DNA from: Pleurocapsa sp. MO_192.B19 | Lineage (GTDB): Bacteria > Cyanobacteriota > Cyanobacteriia > Cyanobacteriales > Xenococcaceae | DNA length: 40,388 bases | Direction of reading: 5' to 3' | NCBI GenBank assembly: GCA_030064975.1 | Contig: JASJDX010000008.1 | Coordinates: 1 to 40,388, forward strand | In this document: one piece after another, positions 1 to 8,023 of the stretch | How positions within the stretch are numbered: the stretch's first letter is position 1 | Layout of the letters: every line of letters starts with the position of its first letter | Made by a program: the position numbers and the translations under genes | The notes under the pieces: model-generated | Databases searched by the model: none | The model's input: the letters and a program-made list of their open reading frames with translations, nothing else | What the model was told of the DNA's origin: nothing

Positions 1-603
1 CAGGTAGATTATTGTCGCTCTAAATTTTCTGAAGTAGAGAATTATTACTTCTACAATCATAGTTACCATGACCAATATCACCAGATTCTCACTGAATCTG
101 GTGTCGATCGCATTACCAAGTGTATTTTCCTCGAAACTATCGAACACGGGGGAACTAGAAACTGGGCCAATATTCTCAAGAATGTACGACTGGTAATGAG
201 TCAGGATGGAATATTAGGAATTCAAACCATTGGCTCAGATCACCCAAACCTAGTTTGCGATCCATACATCAATCGCTACATCTTCCAACACTTGTCTCTT
301 GGTTCTCCCTCAGAACTTGGCAAAGCGATCGAAAGCAACCGCCAATTTATTAAGTGTAAAGAAAATAACATTGCCGACCATTATCCACCAACTTTGCGCG
401 CCTGGAATTATTATTTTCAAAAAAATTGGAGTGATATTGAACCGTATATCACAAGGATCGTCGATTCAACTCCGTTCTCAACCACAGAAGAATGGAAACG
501 TCAGTGGGAGTTCTACTTATTAATTTGTGCTGGTGCTTATGAAGCGGGAACATATCCTCAACTTTATCAACTTACTGCTAGACCAAATTTCTTTGTGAGT
601 TAG
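1..603 (+). CDS. Class I SAM-dependent methyltransferase, CFA-synthase-like, C-terminal part (5' truncated by window)
   Basis: Frame 1 is open from base 1 (QVDYCRSKFSEVENYYFYNHSYHDQYHQILTESGVDRITKCIFLETIEHGG...) into the listed ORF; pattern FLETIEHGG...N.L...GILGIQTI...YINRYIF and the W..YLLICAGAYEAG tail resemble CFA synthase-like methyltransferases. Confidence 0.6.
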   Translation, partial: QVDYCRSKFSEVENYYFYNHSYHDQYHQILTESGVDRITKCIFLETIEHGGTRNWANILKNVRLVMSQDGILGIQTIGSDHPNLVCDPYINRYIFQHLSLGSPSELGKAIESNRQFIKCKENNIADHYPPTLRAWNYYFQKNWSDIEPYITRIVDSTPFSTTEEWKRQWEFYLLICAGAYEAGTYPQLYQLTARPNFFVS

Positions 604-626
604 TAGTTAATTAGTAGTTAGTTAGT

Positions 627-665
627 AGAAAGTAGGAGCTTAGCAATGCCTAGCTCCTACTTTCT
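627..665. terminator. Bidirectional intrinsic-terminator-like hairpin between convergent genes
   Basis: agaaagtaggagct (627-640) / agctcctactttct (652-665): perfect 14-bp inverted repeat, 11-nt loop, located between convergent CDSs ending at 603 and 669. Confidence 0.7.
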
Positions 666-668
666 CAG

Positions 669-1514
669 TTATTTATCAATATTTGCTTGGATAAATTTTT
701 GTAAATTGGATATGTATTGTTGACCTCCAATTCGATCCAAATTATTATGATTTGCTTCGGGAATAATTACTAATTTTTTAGGTTCTGATGCAGCAGCAAA
801 TATTTTTTTTGCCATTGATACTGGAACAGTTTCATCTGCCGTACCATGAAACATCAATAGAGGAGTTTGTAGAGATTTTATTTTAGTAATAGAATCAAAG
901 TGCTGAGTAATGATCCAATTTAGGGGGAAAAGTTGCAAAACTTTGCTATGGCTAGCCATATCCTTAATAGAAGTAAAAGTTCCCTCTATAATTAATCCTG
1001 CCATTTCAGGATATTTTACTGCCAGTTCAATGGCAATTGCTCCTCCTAAAGAATGACCGTATACAAAAATGTTTTGTGGCTTCATCTGGCGATCTTTACC
1101 CAAGTATTGCCAGACTGCAAATGCATCTTCGTAAACTCTTTTTTCATTAGGAAAAACCTGGCTGCTTTTGCCATAACCCCGATAATCAATGAGCAACACA
1201 GACAATCCCAACTGATGAAAAGTAAAAGCGATATCGGTTACATCGCCATTATTACTGGCATTACCATGAAAATATAGCAATACTGGTGCTGCTTTTTCTG
1301 AAGCAGGAATCCACCAACCATGAATTTTGTCTTGCTTGATATCTATCCAAACATCTTGATAATCTAAATTATGTTTTTGGGGAGTTGATCTAATTAAACT
1401 ATCAGGAAGAAAAATTAATCTGCTTTGTCCCCAACGTAACAATAGACAAACTGAAGTGTATAAAATTACTGAAATTCCGCTAAAAATCCAACCAAGTTTT
1501 TTATTCAGCATCAA
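669..1514 (-). CDS. Alpha/beta hydrolase (ABHD13/BEM46-like), N-terminal membrane anchor
   Basis: YFHGNASNNGD oxyanion region, GHSLGG nucleophile elbow, D/H residues in FHGTADETVPV and EANHNN. Confidence 0.85.
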   Translation of the reverse strand: MMLNKKLGWIFSGISVILYTSVCLLLRWGQSRLIFLPDSLIRSTPQKHNLDYQDVWIDIKQDKIHGWWIPASEKAAPVLLYFHGNASNNGDVTDIAFTFHQLGLSVLLIDYRGYGKSSQVFPNEKRVYEDAFAVWQYLGKDRQMKPQNIFVYGHSLGGAIAIELAVKYPEMAGLIIEGTFTSIKDMASHSKVLQLFPLNWIITQHFDSITKIKSLQTPLLMFHGTADETVPVSMAKKIFAAASEPKKLVIIPEANHNNLDRIGGQQYISNLQKFIQANIDK

Positions 1515-1606
1515 TATTTATATATATATATATATGAGTGAGTGATTGAGTAAACTAATTGGCATTCGTCTTGAGAGCGATTACGGTCATACGAACCTCT
1601 TGACTG

Positions 1607-1629
1607 TTTGCCATTTTTTTGATGGCAAA
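1607..1629. promoter_or_regulatory. Short perfect hairpin upstream of the kinase gene
   Basis: tttgccat-ttttttg-atggcaaa, 8-bp stem, about 60 nt upstream of ATG 1691. Confidence 0.3.
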
Positions 1630-1690
1630 ACCCTTAATATCATAGTGTTAAACTACTTTAAAGAATTATATTGAATATAAGAATGATTCT

Positions 1691-2995
1691 ATGGAACTAC
1701 CTCTGGGGAAAATCTTAGATCGCAGATATCGACTGCTCAAGGTTTTGGGAGAAGGAGGTTTCGGCAAAACATTCTTGGCTCAAGATACTAAACGCCCAGG
1801 TAATCCTATTTGTGTAGTAAAGCAACTAAAGACTAATTTCTCTACACCAGAAGTATTTGCCAAAGCACAAGAATTATTTAATCGTGAAGCTGAAACTTTA
1901 GAAAATTTAGGCAAGCATCCTAATATTCCGACTTTATTAGCTTATTTTGCTGAAGAAGAGCGTTTTTATCTGGTTCAAGAATATATTAGTGGTCATACTC
2001 TCAATACAGAACTAATTTCTCAACAGCCATTACCAGAAGTCAAAGTAACAGATATTCTACAACAACTATTAGTAATACTTCAGTTTGTTCATAGCAAAAA
2101 TGTTATCCATCGAGATATTAAACCTGAAAATATTATTATTAGAGAAGAAGATAATCGACTAATTTTGATTGATTTTGGAGCAGTTAAAAAAGTTACCGCA
2201 TCTCCACAACAACAAACGATTATTGGTACTCCTCAATATGTACCAGAAGAACAATTACGCGGACAACCAACATTGAGTAGCGATCTTTATGCAGTTGGGA
2301 TTATTGCCCTACAAGCTTTAACAGGAATTACACCAGATTATAATATTAATTGGCAGGAAATATTAAGCCATAATAATTTAAGTGTTAACGATTGCCTGAG
2401 GGATTTTTTGCTAAAAATGTCTGCTCAAGATGCTCGTCAGCGTTATCAATCTGCTACAGAAGCTCTTCAAGTATTAAATAATATCTTAAACCCAAAAGCT
2501 GAAGCCACCTTAACTGAAGCCACCTTGATTGCTCCCGCCAAAACTCCAAAAACAGCAAATATCATCTTAAAAGTATCAGCACTTGTTTCTGGTTTATTTG
2601 CTATGGCAACTATATATCTTTTATTTAATAAACCTAATCTAGAACAGCAGTCATTGTCACAACTAAAGTTAGATAACAAGTTAAGAGAAAGTCTATTAGA
2701 TCACAATGATATGTGCGACAATTTTATGGAACAAGTATATTGCGAAGAATATATTTTTTCAGGAGAAAGAGGACAAACAATAACTATTGAAATGAATAGT
2801 AAAGAATTTGATCCCTATTTAGTTATACGCCAACCGGATGGTAATAAATTAGCTATCAATAATGATATATCTCCTCAAGATTGGAACTCTAGAGTTATGG
2901 TGACATTGCCTCAAAATGGTAAATACAAGGCGATCGCTAGAACCTCTACTGTTGGAGAATCAGGAACATACACGATCAGAGCAAAGATTAAGTAA
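1691..2995 (+). CDS. Serine/threonine protein kinase with TM segment and C-terminal PPC-like extracellular domain
   Basis: LGEGGFGKTFLA glycine loop, VIHRDIKPENI catalytic loop, DFGAVK; TM around VSALVSGLFAMATIYLLF; C-term YIFSGERGQTITIEM...FDPYLVIRQPDGNKLAINND typical of bacterial PPC domains. Confidence 0.9.
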   Translation: MELPLGKILDRRYRLLKVLGEGGFGKTFLAQDTKRPGNPICVVKQLKTNFSTPEVFAKAQELFNREAETLENLGKHPNIPTLLAYFAEEERFYLVQEYISGHTLNTELISQQPLPEVKVTDILQQLLVILQFVHSKNVIHRDIKPENIIIREEDNRLILIDFGAVKKVTASPQQQTIIGTPQYVPEEQLRGQPTLSSDLYAVGIIALQALTGITPDYNINWQEILSHNNLSVNDCLRDFLLKMSAQDARQRYQSATEALQVLNNILNPKAEATLTEATLIAPAKTPKTANIILKVSALVSGLFAMATIYLLFNKPNLEQQSLSQLKLDNKLRESLLDHNDMCDNFMEQVYCEEYIFSGERGQTITIEMNSKEFDPYLVIRQPDGNKLAINNDISPQDWNSRVMVTLPQNGKYKAIARTSTVGESGTYTIRAKIK

Positions 2996-3081
2996 TGCTA
3001 AATTGACCGTTAATCATTGGTTGTTAGACAAATATAAATTGTATTATTTGTGCAATATTAATAAATGCATATATTCAACTA

Positions 3082-3749
3082 ATGATCGGGTCAAAATTAG
3101 TAACACTCATTATTTCTGCGATCGCAATTGCCACAGCTAGTTTTGGTTGTACCAACAAAGAAGTAAAATCATCTTCTGCTGCGAATCAAGAAAAGCCTAT
3201 AAGAACAGTTAAATTTGTCTGCAATAAGCTGATCCACATTAAACTTGCATAATTTCAGCTCTGAAACCCTTGAGGGGCTTGAGGTGACTATAAAAAATCA
3301 ATGTTGATTAGCTTAAAACCTACGATAAAAATAGTGACCAATACGTTTATTCAACTGTTGCCTGGAATCCAGACAATAAAAAGCCGATAGTTGTCTGGAA
3401 ACGAGAAGATTTTAGTGGCAACAACTATCCTCCTCAAGCCCGTTGTGAAGAAGTATCTCCTCGATTTCAACAAGCTTATGACAGTGGTAGTTTTAAATAC
3501 ATTACCCATGGGGAAATGAATGGTCAGCCCGTAATCTGTACCTCTTCAGCAGTAGGTGGCGACTGTCAGACACTATTAATTACTTTGAAACACGAAGATA
3601 ATGCCGAAAGAACTCTAGAACAATTGAGCGACATTTTATTGGGTTATGCCAGTTCAGCATTAGAACAAAGTTCTGGAGATATATCTTATTCAGAAGATAA
3701 CAAGCTCTATGTAGAAGTAGATGTAGAAGATTTTCTTAGTCAACCTTAG
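3082..3749 (+). pseudogene. COP23-domain lipoprotein gene, interrupted by a MITE-like insertion
   Basis: 5' part MIGSKLVTLIISAIAIATASFGCTNKEVKSSSAANQEKPIRTVKFVCN; after deleting 3227-3315 the frame continues KTYDKNSDQYVYSTVAWNPDNKKPIVVWKREDFSGNNYPPQARCEEVSPRFQQAYDSGSFKYITHGEMNGQPVICTS... to 3749. Confidence 0.85.
3227..3313. mobile_element. MITE-like element, 87 bp, with TA target duplication
   Basis: TIRs agctgatccacatt (3227-3240) / aatgttgattagct (3300-3313), 12/14 matching; flanked by TA (3225-3226, 3314-3315); excision plus one TA restores the COP23 frame exactly. Confidence 0.85.
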
Positions 3750-3764
3750 TGAATCCATTAATAA

Positions 3765-4100
3765 TCACTAAAGCGATCGATCGCTCTCAATCCCAACAGT
3801 GATCGTCTTCATTATTCTCATGGCTCTTTATTGATGGAATCATATCGTCTTTCCGAAGCTATTGAAGCTTATACTAAAGCGATCGCTATTAAACCCAATG
3901 CTTTCTATTATCTGAGTCGAAGCACTGCTGTTCTAATGAAGGGTGATTTACAGCAAGGAAAAGCAGATATTAAGCGTGCCAGAGAAATCAATCCTGAGTT
4001 CATGAGCCAAGAATCTTGGTCTGACTTATTAGAAAACTTTCCTGACATGGAGAACTCCCCTGAATTAGAAAAATTGCTGCAAAATTTTTCCGACTTATAG
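3765..4100 (+). pseudogene. TPR-repeat protein remnant (no proper start; 5' truncated)
   Basis: Open frame from 3765 reads SLKRSIALNPNSDRLHYSHGSLLMESYRLSEAIEAYTKAIAIKPNAFYYLSRSTAVLMKGDLQQGKADIKRAREINPE: TPR-like repeat begins upstream of any ATG. Confidence 0.55.
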
Positions 4101-4254
4101 AACTTGCCAGACTTGGAAAACATTGAGTAACAGATAGTTGAATAAGACAATTCATATTACAATACCCAATAATTCATTGGGCTTTCAAGGATTAAAACTG
4201 CTCATATAATCTCAGCCAATTAGCAATATCAACATATTATTAAGATATTTCAAT

Positions 4255-5742
4255 ATGATTTCTGTATCTAAGCTTACTACCGCATTACTTACTGCTTTCT
4301 TATTGGTCAGTTGCGATAGTCTCCCTCAAGTAAATATCACCTTTGAAGACAAGACAAGTGAGGAGAAAGCTCAATTAGAATCAACTACCACAGAATCTTC
4401 ACCAAAATCAGAATTAGAAGAACCAGAAGAAATAGGACAAGGATATCAAAGCACGGACGAATCCGAGACGATAACTCAATCTGCTTCAGAGCTAACACCA
4501 CAACAACTCAATCGACGTGCTAAATATATTACTGTCCGTATTGATGGTGCCAGTTCTGGTTCGGGAGTAATTATTAACGAATCAAATAATACCTATACCG
4601 TTCTTACTAACTGGCACGTAGTTAAAGAACCAGGAGAATACACTATTCAAACTACTGATGGCAGACAGCATCAGGTTGACTATCAACAAGTACAAGAGTT
4701 GTCGGGAGTTGATTTAGCTTTGGTTCAGTTCAGTAGTGAACAAAATTACCAAACTGCTGAAGTCGGTGATTCTGATTTTCTCAGTGAAGGGCAAACGGTT
4801 CATTTAGCTGGTTATCCTGGGGTGAAAACGAACAACGATCGCGTTTATCGTTTTTATAATCTTAGTGTTGTCAGTTTGTTGGATACTCCTACAAATCAAG
4901 GTTATTCGGTTTTATATGAAGGAGAAACCGTAGCAGGAATGAGCGGTAGTCCTCTAATAGACGAAAATGGTCAACTAGTCGGCATACATGGCATTTATCG
5001 TGTAGATGACCCCAAAATCAGGAAGGGTTCTAGTTATGCAATTCCGATTAATACTTACAAAGAATTAGCTATAGACAACCAAGAATCAACAGAAACAGTA
5101 GCCTTAAAACCAGATTCTGATACTACCAAGAAAGATATTAAGTCTAAGTCTACTGATAATTCACCAGAAGAAGTTGCTATTGAAAAGTCTCCACCCACGC
5201 CAACAGAAGATTCTCCAGCTTCCGACATCATCACTCAATCTTCAGAAACAGGCATAGACTATGCCAGGGTAGAGAAATTACTAGCCGCAGGAGATTGGCA
5301 AGAAGCACATCAAGAAACCAGAGATTTAATGATTCAAGCTGGTGGCAGAGAAGAAGATGGTTATTTAAATAAAGAGAGCGTTAATAATTTTCCTTGTTCA
5401 GATCTCAATGCTATAGATCAATTGTGGTCAAAATATAGCGATGGTAAGTTTGGCTTTAATGCCCAACGACAAATCTGGGAAAACATGGGAGGAAGTGCGT
5501 CTTCGGGAAATAGTGCGTTAGAGAAATTTTCGATACAGGCAGGCTGGAAAAAAGAAAACTCCAGTCAAAATGAATTTTCCGAATTTTCCGAATTAACTTT
5601 CTCTCTTCAAACTGCGGTTGCAGGACACCTACCTGCATTAAGATTTATTCCTAATATCTATGATGCTGATAGACCAGGTAGTACTGCATATACTCTATTA
5701 CCTCAATTTATGTATCGCGTCAGGACTTGTAGTAAGCAGTAA
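4255..5742 (+). CDS. Lipoprotein trypsin-like serine protease fused to C-terminal GUN4 domain
   Basis: Lipobox LLVSC; protease SGSGVIINE...LTNWHVV, GVDLALVQF, GMSGSPLID (H, D, S triad); C-term YARVEKLLAAGDWQEAHQETRDLMIQAGGREEDGYLNKESVNNFPCSDLNAIDQLWSKYSDGKFGFNAQRQIW...LTFSLQTAVAGHLP matches GUN4. Confidence 0.88.
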   Translation: MISVSKLTTALLTAFLLVSCDSLPQVNITFEDKTSEEKAQLESTTTESSPKSELEEPEEIGQGYQSTDESETITQSASELTPQQLNRRAKYITVRIDGASSGSGVIINESNNTYTVLTNWHVVKEPGEYTIQTTDGRQHQVDYQQVQELSGVDLALVQFSSEQNYQTAEVGDSDFLSEGQTVHLAGYPGVKTNNDRVYRFYNLSVVSLLDTPTNQGYSVLYEGETVAGMSGSPLIDENGQLVGIHGIYRVDDPKIRKGSSYAIPINTYKELAIDNQESTETVALKPDSDTTKKDIKSKSTDNSPEEVAIEKSPPTPTEDSPASDIITQSSETGIDYARVEKLLAAGDWQEAHQETRDLMIQAGGREEDGYLNKESVNNFPCSDLNAIDQLWSKYSDGKFGFNAQRQIWENMGGSASSGNSALEKFSIQAGWKKENSSQNEFSEFSELTFSLQTAVAGHLPALRFIPNIYDADRPGSTAYTLLPQFMYRVRTCSKQ

Positions 5743-5811
5743 GCAGAAAAAGCTCAAAGGGCTAAATACAGCGATCTCCAAGACAATAAGGAAGTTCAGT
5801 AACATAAGTTC

Positions 5812-5839
5812 GGAGGCAAGGAGGCAAGGAGGCAAGGAG
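5812..5839. repeat. Short tandem repeat, octamer ggaggcaa x3.5
   Basis: ggaggcaaggaggcaaggaggcaaggag read directly. Confidence 0.9.
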
Positions 5840-5910
5840 TATTCGCTATGTCCTTTGGACAACGGGGCTTATAAAACTAATTTAGACTACCTGTAGAAGA
5901 TAATCAAAAA

Positions 5911-5945
5911 GCGATTACGACGTGACCCGTAGCCTTCGGATCGCC
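5911..5945. repeat. Dispersed palindromic repeat copy A
   Basis: gcgattacgacgtgacccgtagccttcggatcgcc; shares gcgattacg and gtagccttcggatcgc with the reverse complement of 28548-28579. Confidence 0.75.
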
Positions 5946-6102
5946 GACTATACTCAATTCATTGAAGTTAAATCTTGAGTATAATTTTTTGATTTATTGG
6001 TTTTATACTAGCGATTAAAAGATTCAAATCAATGCTCAAAAGCCTGCTGTGACTTATTAAATGCTATAAAATCTACTTACTTACTTTCAAATTAATATAG
6101 TT

Positions 6103-7968
6103 ATGAAGCTAAAGCTAAAACTAATGATTCGCAATCTAGTCAGAGCGACAAGCTTTTGGCAAGATAATTATATTATTCTACGGCAGTTTAAATATTTTAA
6201 ATTTATAGCATTGATTGCCATAAGCTCTACTTTAGTTGGAGCTTTTTTTGATGGCGTAACAGTTAGTTTAATCGCTTCATTTCTACAAGGTTTGACTAAT
6301 TCTAACGAACCACCAATTCAAACAGGTATTGCTTGGTTTGATGTATTTATCTTAGCAACTAAAGCTTCGCCATCAAAAAGAGTTTATCATTTAGCAGTAG
6401 TAATTCTGATCGCAATTTGGCTGAGATCGCTATTAAATTATTTGGGGCAACTTTATAGAGGATTAACACAATGCCATTTAAGCGATCGCATACGCAAATT
6501 AATTTTTGAGCAGTTACAAAGTTTGAGCTTGAGCTACTATTCACAAATTAATTCAGGTCAACCTCTCAACAGCATTACTCGTGAGGTTAGCGAACTCAAA
6601 CAAGTATTTAACATAACTGCTAATATTATTGCTTTAGGTTCGACGCTGCTAGCTTATATTTTGTCTCTGTTTTGGCTTTCTTGGCAGCTTTCAATTGTGG
6701 CGGTGCTAATGTTTAGTCTGTTATCTGTAGGACTATCAAACTTAATTGCCAAGGTAAGAGAAGCTAGCTTTGCTTTGCCCCAGGCTAACGGACAATTAAC
6801 TTCTGTGGCGATCGAGTTTATCAATGGTATTCGTACTGTTCAGGCATCAGCTACCCAAGATTTTGAACGACGCAAATTTTATCAGGCAACAACTAAAGTG
6901 ATGAAAGCCGAGATTGGGGTGCAAACCGCCTCAGCAACAATTAAGCCCTTAGCTGAGGGAGTATCAAGTACGGTATTAATTGTTATTGTTGTGGGGGCAT
7001 TTGGTTTATTGATTGAAACTGGACAAATACGGGCAGCATCTTTATTGACCTTTATGTTTGTCTTGTTTCGCTTGATTCCTCTGATCACGCACATCAATCA
7101 CAGTCGAGAAAAATTAAATAGTTTCCAAGGTTCGATTGGCAATATTAAGGAGCTATTACGTAGTGACAATAAAAAATATTTAATAAATGGCACAATACCT
7201 TTTGCCCAACTTAAACAGTATATCGAGTTTGTAGCTACTGATTTTGGCTATGATTCGACAGAATTAGTTCTCAAAGATATTAACCTCAAAATCTCTAAGG
7301 GACAAACAACCGCTTTAGTGGGAGCTTCTGGAGCGGGTAAAACCACTTTAGTCGATCTCATCACCAGATTTTACGATCCCGTTTGTGGAAAAGTATTGAT
7401 TGACGGTATCGATCTACGGAACATTGATATTAATTCCCTGCGTCGTCAGATGGGTATTGTCAGCCAGGATACCTTTATTTTTAATACTTCTGTGAGAGAC
7501 AATATTGCCTATGGTTTGGAAAATATAGACGAGCAGGCAATTATTGAGGTAGCTAAACAGGCAAATGCTTGGGATTTTATTCAACAATTACCCCAGAATA
7601 TGGACACAATTTTAGGCGATCGCGGGGTACGTCTATCAGGAGGGCAACGGCAGCGAATTGCAATTGCTAGAGCCATTCTGCGCAATCCAGAAATCCTCAT
7701 TCTTGATGAAGCTACCAGTGCTTTAGATTCAGTTACCGAAAGATTAATCCAACAGTCTTTAGACCATTTAACCGAGGGTAGAACCGTCATTGCGATCGCT
7801 CATCGTCTTTCAACTATTGTGCGGGCTGACAAAGTAGTAGTTCTTAAAAATGGGCGCATCGTTGAACAGGGTAGTTATGGAGAATTACTATCTCAACGAG
7901 GCGAATTGTGGAAATACCACCAAATGCAATTTGAATCAGTTGCTGGAGATATACCAGAACGGACTTAA
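6103..7968 (+). CDS. ABC exporter, fused permease/ATPase (MsbA/HepA-like)
   Basis: TM domain then GASGAGKTTLVDLI Walker A, LSGGQRQRIAIARA signature, ILILDEATSALD Walker B, H-loop IAHRLST; N-term resembles cyanobacterial HepA. Confidence 0.93.
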   Translation: MKLKLKLMIRNLVRATSFWQDNYIILRQFKYFKFIALIAISSTLVGAFFDGVTVSLIASFLQGLTNSNEPPIQTGIAWFDVFILATKASPSKRVYHLAVVILIAIWLRSLLNYLGQLYRGLTQCHLSDRIRKLIFEQLQSLSLSYYSQINSGQPLNSITREVSELKQVFNITANIIALGSTLLAYILSLFWLSWQLSIVAVLMFSLLSVGLSNLIAKVREASFALPQANGQLTSVAIEFINGIRTVQASATQDFERRKFYQATTKVMKAEIGVQTASATIKPLAEGVSSTVLIVIVVGAFGLLIETGQIRAASLLTFMFVLFRLIPLITHINHSREKLNSFQGSIGNIKELLRSDNKKYLINGTIPFAQLKQYIEFVATDFGYDSTELVLKDINLKISKGQTTALVGASGAGKTTLVDLITRFYDPVCGKVLIDGIDLRNIDINSLRRQMGIVSQDTFIFNTSVRDNIAYGLENIDEQAIIEVAKQANAWDFIQQLPQNMDTILGDRGVRLSGGQRQRIAIARAILRNPEILILDEATSALDSVTERLIQQSLDHLTEGRTVIAIAHRLSTIVRADKVVVLKNGRIVEQGSYGELLSQRGELWKYHQMQFESVAGDIPERT

Positions 7969-8023
7969 AAAACTATAACTATTTTTCTCACTTTAGGGAT
8001 AGTAGTTGCTGCCTTAGTCTGCT

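Noticed and set aside
1515-1536. Poly(TA) tract upstream of the alpha/beta hydrolase
   Set aside because: Simple AT microsatellite; plausible promoter AT richness but no specific signal.
5812-5839. Tandem octamer considered as a CRISPR-like array
   Set aside because: Units are 8 bp with no spacers; no cas genes in the window.
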